Below, one piece after another: positions 25,381 through 34,599 of a stretch of DNA of 64,000 nucleotides. Made by a program: the position numbers and the translations under genes. Origin of the DNA: Streptomyces canus (GTDB lineage Bacteria > Actinomycetota > Actinomycetes > Streptomycetales > Streptomycetaceae); NCBI RefSeq assembly GCF_001514145.1, contig NZ_KQ948669.1, positions 124,001 through 188,000 on the forward strand, in the 5' to 3' direction. Positions within the stretch are counted from its first letter, which is position 1; every line of letters starts with the position of its first letter. The notes under the pieces were generated by a model. The model saw nothing but the letters and a program-made list of their open reading frames with translations, made no database searches and was not told where the DNA came from.

Positions 25381-26530
25381 GCCGCCGCGGCGTCTGATGT
25401 GGCCTCTGTACGCGGCCGGGTTCACCACCGCCTTGGGCGCGCACGGCATCGCCGCGAACCTCGGCGCGGACTCGGCGGACGCGGTCACCTCACTGCTCGT
25501 GCTCGGCGGGCTGCTCGCGCTGTACGACGGCGCCGAAGTCGTCCTCAAGCCGGTCTTCGGCACGATCGCCGACCGGATCGGGGCCCGCCCCGTGCTCCTC
25601 GGCGGACTGGTGGCCTTCGCCGTCGCGTCCGCGCTCTACGCCCTCGCCGACAGCCCCGGCTGGCTGTGGGCCGCGCGGCTCGGGCAGGGCGCGGCGGCCT
25701 CCGCCTTCTCCCCCGCCGCGTCCGCGCTGGTGGCCCGGCTGAATCCGGCCGCCAAACGCGGGCGGGCTTTCGGGAGTTACGGCTTCTACAAGTCCGTCGG
25801 CTACACCCTGGGCCCGCTCCTCGGCGGGGTGCTGGTGTGGGCGGGCGGGCTGCGGCTGCTGTTCACGGTGCTGGCGGTGCTGGGTGCGGCCGTGGCGGTG
25901 TGGGCGCTGATCGCCGTACCCGTCGTACCGCCCCTCCCCCGGGCCCGGCAGACGGTCCTCGACCTGGCCCGGCGGCTGGCCGACCCGGTGTTCCTGGTCC
26001 CGACGGCCGCGCTCGCCGGGGCGACCGCCGCGCTCTCGGTGGGCGTGGGCTTCCTGCCCGTGTCGGGCGCGGTGGCGGGGCTCGGCACGGTGGCGACGGG
26101 TGCCGCGGTGTCGGTGCTCGCGGCCTGCGCGGCGGTCGTACAGCCGCGCGCCGGGCGGGCGCTGGACGCGGGGCGGCTCACGGTACGGGGTGGGCTGACC
26201 GCAGGACTGCTGCTGGCGGCGGCCGGTCTGGGCTGCGCGATGCTGCCGGGGCTCGCGGGTGTGCTGCTGGGGGCCGCGCTGATCGGCGTCGGAACGGGGC
26301 TGATCACCCCGCTGGGGTTCGCGGCGCTCGCGGCCTCGACTCCGGCGGAACGGCTGGGGCAGACGATGGGGGCGGCCGAGCTGGGACGCGAACTCGGAGA
26401 CGCCGGCGGGCCGTTGCTGGTCGCCGGGGTGGCCGCGGCGGCGAGTCTGACGTACGGGTACGGGGTGCTGGCGGTCCTCCTCGCGTGCGGTCCGGTGGTG
26501 GCTGTGGCCCTGCGTCGCCGACGTGGGTGA
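25364..26530 (+). CDS. MFS transporter, probable metal- or drug-efflux type
   Basis: About 388 residues and twelve hydrophobic segments; the loop 2-3 motif is GTIADRIGARPVLLGG. It starts at GTG 25364, overlapping the sensor gene by 17 bp (translation coupling); ATG 25397 is a later option. The coupling suggests the metal sensor controls it, so it may export a metal complex or a chelator, but the family signature gives no substrate. Confidence 0.82.
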   Translation: MTPPSEPPRRLMWPLYAAGFTTALGAHGIAANLGADSADAVTSLLVLGGLLALYDGAEVVLKPVFGTIADRIGARPVLLGGLVAFAVASALYALADSPGWLWAARLGQGAAASAFSPAASALVARLNPAAKRGRAFGSYGFYKSVGYTLGPLLGGVLVWAGGLRLLFTVLAVLGAAVAVWALIAVPVVPPLPRARQTVLDLARRLADPVFLVPTAALAGATAALSVGVGFLPVSGAVAGLGTVATGAAVSVLAACAAVVQPRAGRALDAGRLTVRGGLTAGLLLAAAGLGCAMLPGLAGVLLGAALIGVGTGLITPLGFAALAASTPAERLGQTMGAAELGRELGDAGGPLLVAGVAAAASLTYGYGVLAVLLACGPVVAVALRRRRG

Positions 26531-26572
26531 GGAGTTCCCGGGAGTCCGGGGCCGCCCCACCCACGCGGTGCG

Positions 26573-29500
26573 CTAGGCGGAGGCCGTCGGCCGCCGTGAG
26601 GCCGCCGTCGCGCTGGCCACATCCGTCAGCGGACGCAGCCGGTACGTGTACGAGTAGTCCCGGTTGGCGAACAACTTGTACTCGTCGTGGGTGTGCGCGC
26701 CCCAGCTGTTGTCGCCGCCGACGCCCATCTGCCGGTGGTTCACCCGCAGGACGACCGCGTCGCGCGGGGTGAGCTGGTAGTCGTGGCGCACCCCGCCGGA
26801 CAGGTCCTCCGGGGTGAAGTGCGAGGCGTTGACCTCCAGGAGGGGCTCACCGGAGACCAGCAGTCCCACGCCGTCGCGGCCGGTCAGGGCGGCCCAGCGG
26901 ACGTCGGTCTTGTTGCCGTTCTCCTGCGGGCGGATGTAGGGGGTCCACTGCTCGGCGACGGTCCCGGAGTAGAGCCCCACGTCCGTACCGTCGTTGCGGT
27001 CCCAGTGGTTCTCCTCGGGTCCGCGGCCGTAGTAGTGCAGCCGGTCCAGGCGGCGCGGCAGGAACAGGATCGTGCCGACCTCCGGGATGTACGGCAGTGA
27101 ACTCGCCCCCGGGCGCAGGGTGTTGTCGACCTTGATCTCGCCGTTGCCGAAGACGGTGTAGGTCGTGGTGTACGCCGACTCGGTCGTCGTCGGCAGGGCG
27201 CCGCTCACCTTGATCTCGACGGCCCGGTCCCGCAGCGCCCGCACGCTCACGTCGGTCACCTTGCGGTTCGTGCCGGCGTCGCGCCAGGTCTGGTTGCGGG
27301 TGTGCTGCCCGTTGCCGTGATCGTTGTCGATGGGCGCCCGCCAGAAGTTGGGCACGGGTCCGGCGGTGAGCAGGCGGGTGCCGTGGGCCTGGTACGACGT
27401 GATGGTCCCGCTGCTCCTGTCGACGGTGACGGAGAAGTCCTTGCCCGTGACGGTGACTTGACCGGAGGCGTCCTCGTACGTCAGTGCCGGGACCTTCGCG
27501 AGCGGCACCGGGGTCACCGCCGGACTGTCCACGTCGACGGCGAGCTGCTGCTTGGCCACCTCGAAGCCGGCTCTCGCCCAGGGGGTGGACTCCTTGGTGG
27601 TGAAGGAGAGGTGGAGGAAGTACTCGGTGCCGGGCGCGGGGGCGCTCGGGAGCTTGTACGGGACGGTGATGGCCTTGCTCGACAGCGGCGCCAGATTCAG
27701 CTGCTCCCGTGTCAGCTTCCCGCGCTGCACCACCCTCCCGTCGGCAACGAGTGTCCAACTTCCGTCGAGTGCACGGAGGTTGGTGAAGAGGTACTCATTG
27801 GTCAGGGTCACCGACCCGTCCGCGGCCCAGGACGCGTTGACCGCCTGGTAGATCTGCTTGACCTCGGCGGCCTTGCCGGTGTGGCCACGGTCGGCGGTGA
27901 CGATGCCGTCGGCGACGAAGGCACCGTCGTTGGGGTTGTCGCCCCAGTCGCCGCCGAAGGCGAAGAAGGTCTTCTGGGCGGGCCGCTTCTCGGTGAGCCC
28001 CACGGTCGCCGCGTCGAACCAGAACCGCACGCCCTCGTCGCCGGGCCCCCGGCTGTCGGAGGCCAGTTCGGCGGCGGTCAGGGCACGGCCATACACGCGT
28101 GCCTTCCTGATCGAGCCGCTGAACTCCCTTGTGGGGTTGTCGACATCGACGGCCAGCGCGAGGGGTGCGGTGTTGCTGCTGGGCCGCTGCGTGGTGGTCC
28201 TGGTCGCCCTGACCTGGCCGTCCACATGGAGCGTCAGCGTGCCCGCGGCCGCGTCGAAGACACCGGCGACATGGTGTTCCCGGCCCGTCCAGTCGTCCGG
28301 GAGCGCCCAACTGGCCGTGATCCACTGACCGCCGCCGTAGAGGAAGAACTCCAGTGTCCTTCCGGACTGTTTGAGGGCGTACTGGGTGTCACCCTTGGCG
28401 ACGATCGGCTGGTGATAGCCCGTCACCTTCGGGGTGACCCAGGCCTCCAGGGTCAGCGAACCGGTGAGGTCGAGGCTCTTGTCGCGGGCGAAGACCGTGG
28501 CACCGGAAACGCCCTTGCCGCGGTCGAACCTGGCGCTCGCGGGCAGGACTTCGCCCTTCAGCGCACCGGGCCCGCTCTCGGTCAGCACCTGGCGCACCGG
28601 GACGGGCTCGCTGAGGGACTGGTCGACGAAGTCCCAGATCCAGCCGCCCTGGAGGACGGGGTAGCGGCGGACGATGTCCCAGTACTTCTTGAAGTTGCCG
28701 TTGGAGTTCCCCATCGCGTGGCAGTACTCGATCATCACGTACGGCCGGGTGTCGGAGGTGTCCTTGGCGCGCTGCTCGACGCGTGCGGGGCTCTCGTACA
28801 TCTCCGAGCGGATGTCGCTGATGGTGGGCCGGTCGTCGCCCTCGTACTGGACGACGCGGGTGGTGTCGTACGACTTGATCCAGTCCCGCATGTTCACGAA
28901 GGTGCTGCCGCCGCCCGCCTCGTTGCCGAGGGACCAGATCACCACCGAGGCGTGGTTCTTGTCGCGGTGGACCATGTTCTGGGCGCGGGCCACACAGGCC
29001 GCGCTCCAGTCGGGGTGGTTGCCCGGGTACTCGTCGCGGATGCCGTGCGTCTCCAGGTTGGTCTCGTCGACGAGGTAGAGGCCGTACTCGTCGGCGAGTT
29101 CGAGCCACAGCGGGTTGTTGGGGTAGTGGGAGGTGCGGACCGAGTTGATGTTCAGCCGCTTGATGATCGTGATGTCCTTCACGAGGTCCGCGCGGGTGAG
29201 CGCGGTGCCGCGGTCGGGGTGCATCTCGTGGCGGTTGGTGCCCCGGAAGGAGACGGGTTCGCCGTTGATGCGCATCAGCCCGTCCTTCAGGGCGAACTCA
29301 CGCAGGCCGACGCGGTGCGAGAGCGTCTCGATCACCTTGCCCGCGGGGTCGCGCAGCCGCAGGACGGCGGTGTAGAGGTTCGGGTGTTCGGCCGACCACA
29401 GCTTCGGGGCGGGCACCGCCTTGGCCGCCTGTACGGTCGTCTCGTCGCCGGCGTCGAGCGCGACGGCCTGCTGGAGGGGGCGGGACCAGACCGCGTGGCC

Positions 29501-30430
29501 GCCCGAGTCGTACAACTGTGTCTCGACCGTGTAGCGGCCCTGGTTGCCGCCGCCGTAGTCCCGCACGCTCGCGGTGACCGAGAGCTCGGCGGACGTGTAG
29601 TCGTCGCCGAGCGGGGTGTCCAGCTTGAAGTCGCGCAGGTGGACGGCCGGGGTGGAGTAGAGGTAGACCGAGCGGAAGATGCCGCTCAGCCGGATCATGT
29701 CCTGGTCCTCCAGCCAGTCGCCGTCGGAGTAGCGGTAGACCTCGACCGCGATCTGGTTCGTGCCCGGCTTGAGGTGCGGGGTGATGTCGTACTCGGCGGG
29801 CGTGTAGGAGTCCTCGTGGTAGCCGACGAGTTCACCGTTGATCCACACGTAGTGGGCGGACTTGACGCCCTCGAAGTGCAGGAAGGTCCGCCGCCCCGAC
29901 CAGTCTTTCGGGACGGTGAAGGTGCGCCGGTACTGGCCGACGGGGTTGTAGCGGGTCGGGGCGGCGGGCGGCTGTGCCTCCTCGCCGAGGCCGTTGGGGC
30001 CCCACCAGGGGTAGGTGATGTTGATGTAGATCGGGAAGTCGTAGCCATGCACCTGCCAAACCGAGGGGACGGGAAGGGTGTCCCAGTCCGTGTCGTCCAC
30101 GTCGGTGCGGTAGAAGTCGGTGTCGCGGTCGGCGGGACGGTCGGCGTAGGCGAACTTCCATGTGCCGTCGAGACTCAGCCGGTACGGCGAGCGGGTGCGG
30201 TCGGCCGCGAGCGCCTGGCCGACATCGGCGTACGGCATGAGGGTGGTGTGCGGGGGCTGGGTGCCCACCCGGAAGAGATCGATGGCGCCGTTCCACTCCG
30301 GGGCGCCCCCCGCCGCGTGGCCGCGACCGGCCAGGGGACCGGAGGAGAGGGCGAGGGCGCCGAGGACGGCGGCCCCCGACTCCAGCAGACGCCGGCGGCT
30401 GATGGGGGCAGGCAGATACGGGTGGGGCAT
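26573..30430 (-). CDS. Tat-exported GH2 beta-galactosidase with inserted LamG domain
   Basis: Large glycosidase of 1285 residues from the ATG at 30430 (GAGGAAGG 9 nt upstream). A Tat signal is visible (SRRRLLESGAAVLGALALSSG), so it is exported folded. The LacZ order follows: sugar-binding domain (about 45-265), immunoglobulin-like domain, TIM barrel with acid/base Glu504 (SLGNEAGG) and nucleophile Glu568 (MIEYCHAMGNS), then galactose-mutarotase-like C-terminal domain (VPNFWRAPIDNDHGNG). Between barrel and C-terminal part, about 640-785, sits a LamG/concanavalin-like lectin domain (LTLEAWVTPK, ISGSIRKARVYGRALT-like end). It stands alone; substrate may be a plant or microbial galactan. Confidence 0.9.
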   Translation of the reverse strand: MPHPYLPAPISRRRLLESGAAVLGALALSSGPLAGRGHAAGGAPEWNGAIDLFRVGTQPPHTTLMPYADVGQALAADRTRSPYRLSLDGTWKFAYADRPADRDTDFYRTDVDDTDWDTLPVPSVWQVHGYDFPIYINITYPWWGPNGLGEEAQPPAAPTRYNPVGQYRRTFTVPKDWSGRRTFLHFEGVKSAHYVWINGELVGYHEDSYTPAEYDITPHLKPGTNQIAVEVYRYSDGDWLEDQDMIRLSGIFRSVYLYSTPAVHLRDFKLDTPLGDDYTSAELSVTASVRDYGGGNQGRYTVETQLYDSGGHAVWSRPLQQAVALDAGDETTVQAAKAVPAPKLWSAEHPNLYTAVLRLRDPAGKVIETLSHRVGLREFALKDGLMRINGEPVSFRGTNRHEMHPDRGTALTRADLVKDITIIKRLNINSVRTSHYPNNPLWLELADEYGLYLVDETNLETHGIRDEYPGNHPDWSAACVARAQNMVHRDKNHASVVIWSLGNEAGGGSTFVNMRDWIKSYDTTRVVQYEGDDRPTISDIRSEMYESPARVEQRAKDTSDTRPYVMIEYCHAMGNSNGNFKKYWDIVRRYPVLQGGWIWDFVDQSLSEPVPVRQVLTESGPGALKGEVLPASARFDRGKGVSGATVFARDKSLDLTGSLTLEAWVTPKVTGYHQPIVAKGDTQYALKQSGRTLEFFLYGGGQWITASWALPDDWTGREHHVAGVFDAAAGTLTLHVDGQVRATRTTTQRPSSNTAPLALAVDVDNPTREFSGSIRKARVYGRALTAAELASDSRGPGDEGVRFWFDAATVGLTEKRPAQKTFFAFGGDWGDNPNDGAFVADGIVTADRGHTGKAAEVKQIYQAVNASWAADGSVTLTNEYLFTNLRALDGSWTLVADGRVVQRGKLTREQLNLAPLSSKAITVPYKLPSAPAPGTEYFLHLSFTTKESTPWARAGFEVAKQQLAVDVDSPAVTPVPLAKVPALTYEDASGQVTVTGKDFSVTVDRSSGTITSYQAHGTRLLTAGPVPNFWRAPIDNDHGNGQHTRNQTWRDAGTNRKVTDVSVRALRDRAVEIKVSGALPTTTESAYTTTYTVFGNGEIKVDNTLRPGASSLPYIPEVGTILFLPRRLDRLHYYGRGPEENHWDRNDGTDVGLYSGTVAEQWTPYIRPQENGNKTDVRWAALTGRDGVGLLVSGEPLLEVNASHFTPEDLSGGVRHDYQLTPRDAVVLRVNHRQMGVGGDNSWGAHTHDEYKLFANRDYSYTYRLRPLTDVASATAASRRPTASA

Positions 30431-30601
30431 CGGTGGAACCTTCCTCGGGACGACAGTGCGGTGTACGTACTGAGGGAGCGTCAATTCCTGTGCGCTATTG
30501 GTGACTTTGAGGCACAGGATGCGACTCAACCTAGATCCCGAAGACTGGCGAGGCAATGACTCTGTCGGACTTTGTGGGGTCCTGGGGACATGACGACATG
30601 C

Positions 30602-30633
30602 GGCACCCCCGCGTGCGCTCACGCGGGGGTGCC
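30602..30633. terminator. terminator downstream of the secreted-protein gene
   Basis: 14-bp perfect stem GGCACCCCCGCGTG (30602-30615) / CACGCGGGGGTGCC (30620-30633) with a 4-nt loop, 16 bp after the stop at 30650 on the minus strand. Confidence 0.85.
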
Positions 30634-30649
30634 GGGGGAAGCCGTGGCG

Positions 30650-31210
30650 TCAGCCGGCGGCCGGCAGGGAGGGCAGTCCGCCGCCGAGGAGCCCGGTGAC
30701 GGCTCCGACCACGGAGCCCAGGAGGCCGGTGACCGAGCCCACCACACCGCCCAGATCCAGCGAGGTCAGTGACGTGAGCAGGTCGTCGACCGCGGACTGG
30801 AGCGCGGCCAGGAGGTCGGAGACCGGGTCGGCCGCAGCCGCGGCCCGGTCCGTGTCGCTCAGCTTTCGCAGCTGTTCCTGGACCTCGGCGTTCGCCGCCT
30901 TCACGGCCTTCGCGTGGGCGGCCGCCTCGCTCGCGTCGAGGTGGCTGCCGTCCAGGGCGGTGATGCCGGTGACGGCGTCCAGGAGGGGCTGGAGGACGCT
31001 GCCGTGCGCGGAGCGGTCCAGTACGTCGAGGCGGTCCGTCAGGGTGTCCATGTCGTCGGTGCCGTACCAGGTGGCCGCCTGAGCCACACCGTGGTCCGAC
31101 GCGCCGCGGCCCGCGTCGACGACGGCGGCCGCGGTGCCGACCGGGCCGAGGATCAGCGCGGTGCAGACCAGCGTCGGCAGGAGGAGGCCGCGGGAGACGA
31201 GGGGGCGCAT
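30650..31210 (-). CDS. secreted protein of unknown function
   Basis: About 186 residues from the ATG at 31210 (AAAGGA 6 nt upstream). Signal peptide: RPLVSRGLLLPTLVCTALIL and cleavage near AAA. The middle (50-130) is charged and helical, with many Ala/Asp/Lys. The C-terminal 55 residues are Gly/Val/Leu-rich with repeated VTGLLG (GSVTGLLGSVVGAVTGLLGG), a pattern that could make amphipathic or surface-active structure. I do not recognise a family. Confidence 0.7.
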   Translation of the reverse strand: MRPLVSRGLLLPTLVCTALILGPVGTAAAVVDAGRGASDHGVAQAATWYGTDDMDTLTDRLDVLDRSAHGSVLQPLLDAVTGITALDGSHLDASEAAAHAKAVKAANAEVQEQLRKLSDTDRAAAAADPVSDLLAALQSAVDDLLTSLTSLDLGGVVGSVTGLLGSVVGAVTGLLGGGLPSLPAAG

Positions 31211-31401
31211 GCAGGGTCCTTTCGAAGGGTTTCCTTTGGCCCACCGTGAGAATCCCCTCCGCACCTCGCAACCGGTCACGAGGCCCACACTCGGACGAGC
31301 ATCACGCACCGAGGCGCCCCTGACCAGCGGTTTTCCCCCACCTGCACCCCCACTTTCGGCGCCTGCGGCCATTCGGCCGTCAGAGTAGGAGCCCGGCGAG
31401 G

Positions 31402-31911
31402 TCAGTCGACCTGCCGCGCGAACGCCTGGTACGCCTTCTCGTCGAACAGCACGAACCGGGCCTCCTCGACCGCGGTCTCCGTCTCCCGTACGGTCTCCAC
31501 GGCGATCCGGGCGGCGTCGTCGATCGGCCAGCCGTAGATGCCGGCCGAGACGGCAGGGAAGGCGACGGTCCGAGCGCCCAATTCGTCGGCGACGCGCAGC
31601 GACTCCCGGTAGCAGGAGGCCAGCAGGTCCGAGCGGTCCTCCTCCTGGCTGTAGCGGGGGCCGACGGTGTGGATCACCCAGCGCGCGTCCAGGTTGCCCG
31701 CGGTGGTGGCGACCGCCTTTCCGGTGGGGAGCCCCTTGCCGTAGTGACCGGCGCGCAACTTGCGGCAGTCCGCCAGGATCGCGGGGCCGCCACGGCGGTG
31801 GATGGCGCCGTCGACTCCTCCGCCGCCGAGGAGGGAGGAGTTCGCGGCGTTGACGATCGCGTCGGCGCTCTCTCGGGTGATGTCGCCCTGGACGAGCCTG
31901 ATGGTGGTCAT
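31402..31911 (-). CDS. macro-domain O-acetyl-ADP-ribose deacetylase
   Basis: Protein of 169 residues, one macro domain. The ADP-ribose loop is NAANSSLLGGGGVDGAI and the second loop is FPAVSAGIYGWP, both as in YmdB-type deacetylases. It would hydrolyse the O-acetyl-ADP-ribose formed by sirtuins, or remove ADP-ribose from Asp/Glu side chains. It begins 41 bp after the FAD oxidoreductase gene on the same strand, so they are probably co-transcribed. Start ATG 31911 was chosen because the family begins just before MTTIRLVQGDIT. Confidence 0.93.
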   Translation of the reverse strand: MTTIRLVQGDITRESADAIVNAANSSLLGGGGVDGAIHRRGGPAILADCRKLRAGHYGKGLPTGKAVATTAGNLDARWVIHTVGPRYSQEEDRSDLLASCYRESLRVADELGARTVAFPAVSAGIYGWPIDDAARIAVETVRETETAVEEARFVLFDEKAYQAFARQVD

Positions 31912-31952
31912 TACCACCACTCTTCCAGCCCGCCCCGTCGGGGGCAGCCCGG

Positions 31953-33374
31953 TCAGATCTGCTGTCGCAGCCTCCGCCATACGGCTTTCGCGGCGTTGTG
32001 GCCCGACATGCCGTGCACGCCCGGTCCCGGTGGGGTCGCCGACGAGCAGATGAAGACGGCCGGGTGAGGGGTGCCGTACGGGAACAGGGAGAGCTTGGGG
32101 CGCAGCATGACCTGGAGTCCGCTGACCGCGCCGGAGCCGATGTCGCCGCCGACGTAGTTGGCGTTGCGGGCGAACAGTTCGGGCGGGCCGGCGGTGGCCC
32201 GGGCCAGGACGCGGTCGCGGAACCCCGGGGCGAAACGCTCCAGTTGGCGCTCCATGGCGTCGGTGAGGTCGCCGGTCCAGCCGCTGGGCACGTGGCCGTA
32301 GGCCCAGAACACGTGCTTCCCGGCGGGGGCCCGGCCGGGGTCGACGACGCTGGGCTGCACCGTGATCATGAACGGCCTGTCGGGTGCCCGGTCCTCCCGG
32401 GACGCGGCGCGCAGGGCGGTGCCGATCTCCGCGCTGTCGGCGCCGATCTGCACGGTGCCCGCGGCGCGCGCTTCCTTCGCGGTCCATGGCACGGGGCCGT
32501 CGAGGGCGTAGTCGACCTTGAAGACGCCCGGGCCGTAGCGGTAGCCCTCGTAGTAGTTGCCGAAGCCGGCGATGCGGGCCAGGGCGGTGGGCGAGGTGTC
32601 GAAGACGTACGCGCGCGCGGGCGGCAGGTCGTCGAGCCGCTTGACCTCGTAGTCGGTGTGGACGGTGCCGCCGAGGTCCTTGAGGTACGCGGCGAGCGCG
32701 TCCGAGATGGACTGGGAGCCACCGCGGGCCACGGGCCAGCCGCGGGCGTGTGCGGCGAGGGCGAAGACCAGGCCGATGGCGCCGGTGGCGATCCCGCCGA
32801 GCGGGGCCATGACATGCGCGACGAGCCCGGCGAACAGGGTCTTCGCGCGCTCGTCGCGGAACCGGCGCATCAGCCAGGTCGACGGGGGCAGGCCGACGAG
32901 ACCGAAGCGGGCGAGGGTGACCGGGTCACGGGGCAGCGCGGTCGCGGGCAGGGACATGAAGTCGCGGGCCAGGGTGTCCCACCGAGGCAGGAACGGCTCG
33001 ACGAGCCTCCGGTAGGTCCCCGCGTCCCGCGGCCCGAACGAGGCGGCCGTCTCGGCGACCGACCTCGACAGCACGGCGGCGGTGCCGTCGGTGAAGGGGT
33101 GTGCCATGGGCAGCTCGGCATGCAGCCACTCCAGGCCGTAGCGCTCCAGGGGCAGGGCACGGAACGCCGGGCTGTTGATGCCGAGGGGGTGGGCCGCGGA
33201 ACACGGGTCGTGCAGGAAGCCAGGGAGGGTCAGCTCCTCGGTGCGGGCTCCCCCGCCCACGGTGCCGCGCGCCTCGAAGACGGCCACGGAGAAGCCGCGG
33301 CGGGCCAGCTCCACGGCAGCCGTCAGTCCGTTCGGCCCCGCACCCACTACGACCGCATCGAGCATCGACGGCAC
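31953..33374 (-). CDS. FAD-dependent oxidoreductase, phytoene-desaturase-like (PYROXD2 type)
   Basis: Protein of 473 residues. N-terminal FAD fold VVVGAGPNGLTAAVELARRG, then FEARGTVGGGARTEELT and FLHDPCSAAHPLG; C-terminal GPGVHGMSGHNAAKAVW closes the FAD site. This architecture is shared by carotenoid desaturases and by NAD(P)/FAD-dependent oxidoreductases of unknown substrate; there are no carotenoid genes nearby, so I leave the substrate open. ATG at 33374 or 33365. The gene is preceded by a 70-bp tandem repeat. Confidence 0.87.
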   Translation of the reverse strand: MPSMLDAVVVGAGPNGLTAAVELARRGFSVAVFEARGTVGGGARTEELTLPGFLHDPCSAAHPLGINSPAFRALPLERYGLEWLHAELPMAHPFTDGTAAVLSRSVAETAASFGPRDAGTYRRLVEPFLPRWDTLARDFMSLPATALPRDPVTLARFGLVGLPPSTWLMRRFRDERAKTLFAGLVAHVMAPLGGIATGAIGLVFALAAHARGWPVARGGSQSISDALAAYLKDLGGTVHTDYEVKRLDDLPPARAYVFDTSPTALARIAGFGNYYEGYRYGPGVFKVDYALDGPVPWTAKEARAAGTVQIGADSAEIGTALRAASREDRAPDRPFMITVQPSVVDPGRAPAGKHVFWAYGHVPSGWTGDLTDAMERQLERFAPGFRDRVLARATAGPPELFARNANYVGGDIGSGAVSGLQVMLRPKLSLFPYGTPHPAVFICSSATPPGPGVHGMSGHNAAKAVWRRLRQQI

Positions 33375-33437
33375 CTTCGGACCCCTTCGTCAGCCGATGG
33401 CCAGAGGATCAGGATATGCCGGGGGACCGACAGTCTC

Positions 33438-33700
33438 GGGGTTCGGGGGTAAGTCGGGGGCGGTTCGGGGTTCCGGGGCCGCCGCGGTCCGGTTCGGCGC
33501 CCGATTCGAGGGTCGGAGGTAAAACGGGGCTGGTTCGGGTTCCGGGGCCGCTCCGGCCCGACTCCGGCGCCCAACTCAGGGTCCGGGATAAAACGGGCCC
33601 CGTTCAGGACCCGGGACTGCTCCGGCCCGACTCCAGCGCCCGACTCAGGGGTCCGGGATAAGCCGGGGCACGGTTCGGGCTCCGGGCCGCTCCGGCTCCG
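33438..33700. repeat. 70-bp degenerate tandem repeat, about 3.7 copies
   Basis: Unit starts (CGGTTCGGG...) fall at 33461, 33531, 33601 and 33671, exactly 70 bp apart, with a partial copy before (33441-33460) and after. Units share CCGGGGCCGCTCCGGCCCGACTC-like cores and end in GGGATAAAACGGG-like text. 70 is not a multiple of three and no frame gives repeated peptides, so it is not coding. It fills most of the 379-bp gap upstream of the FAD oxidoreductase. Confidence 0.85.
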
Positions 33701-33753
33701 GCTCGCACAGCCCTGGCCGCCCGGCCTGGGCCCCGCCCGCCCCCGCGGTCGTG

Positions 33754-34599
33754 TCAGGCCTCGGCTGCCAGCAGCGCCCGCACCCTGCGGGCCGTCGCCG
33801 CGTCGCGGGCGGCGGTGAAGGGGAGGGTGTTGCCGCCCTTGATGCGGAACGGTTCGCCGGTGAGGGTCAGGTGGGCCCCGCCCGCCTCCTCGACCAGCAG
33901 CAGGCCCGCCGCGTGGTCCCAGGCTGCCTCCCAGGAGAAGGCGACGGCGTCCGACTCGCCGCGGGCGACGGCGAGATACTCCAGGCCGGCCGAGCCGCAC
34001 GCCCGCGGTGCGACGCCGTCCGTCCACAGTCCCAGCAGGCCGCGCTTCTGCTCGTCCGTCGTGTAGTCCGGGTGGGAAGTGGCCACTTGGAGGTCGCGGC
34101 CCGGGGCGGGGACGCCCGCGTACAGCCGCTCGCCGTCGAGGAACGCGCCCCGGCCGCGTATCGCCGTGGCCAGTTGGTCCCGGGCCGGGGCGTAGGTCCA
34201 GGAAGCGAGCAGCACACCGCTTTTCGCCAGCGCGATCAGCATGCAGAAGCCGGGGTCCCCGTGCACGAACTGCCGGGTGCCGTCGACCGGGTCGACGATC
34301 CAGACCGGGGTGTCGCCCTGCAGCGCCTCGTACGACGCCGGGTTGGCATGGACCGCCTCCTCGCCAACCACGACCGAGCCGGGAAGCAGGGCGCCGAGCG
34401 TCTCGGTGAGATACCGCTCGGCCAACCGGTCGGCGTCCGTCACCAGGTCGTGCGGCCCGGCCTTCTGGTCGACCTCGTGCGCGGCGAGCCGCCGGAAGCG
34501 CGGCATGACCTCGGCCGCGGCGGCCTTGCGCACCGCCTCTTCCACGTCGTCCGCGTGCCGGTCGAGAAACTCGTCGATGGTTTCCGTGTCTTCGATCAT
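33754..34599 (-). CDS. inositol-monophosphatase-family phosphatase (histidinol-phosphatase-like)
   Basis: Protein of 281 residues. Metal and phosphate motifs: DLVTDADRLAE (51-61), GEE (79-81), WIVDPVDGTRQFV with Asp103 and Asp106, and WDHAAG near the end. The family dephosphorylates inositol phosphates, histidinol phosphate or PAP; the first step in actinobacterial histidine synthesis is often done by this type (HisN), but no his genes are near. ATG 34599 is the only start that keeps family length. Confidence 0.88.
   Translation of the reverse strand: MIEDTETIDEFLDRHADDVEEAVRKAAAAEVMPRFRRLAAHEVDQKAGPHDLVTDADRLAERYLTETLGALLPGSVVVGEEAVHANPASYEALQGDTPVWIVDPVDGTRQFVHGDPGFCMLIALAKSGVLLASWTYAPARDQLATAIRGRGAFLDGERLYAGVPAPGRDLQVATSHPDYTTDEQKRGLLGLWTDGVAPRACGSAGLEYLAVARGESDAVAFSWEAAWDHAAGLLLVEEAGGAHLTLTGEPFRIKGGNTLPFTAARDAATARRVRALLAAEA

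Noticed and set aside
27302..30559. 1085-codon open frame antisense to the beta-galactosidase
   Set aside because: Shadow of the GH2 gene; no domain, no ribosome site, and composition typical of reverse-strand frames.
30431..30622. N-terminal extension of the beta-galactosidase to 30622
   Set aside because: The Tat signal begins at the 30430 ATG, which has a GAGGAAGG site; the extension would bury the signal.
33416..33661. 81-codon plus-strand frame in the 70-bp repeat
   Set aside because: 70 bp is not a multiple of three, so repeated units give unrelated peptides; no conserved start.
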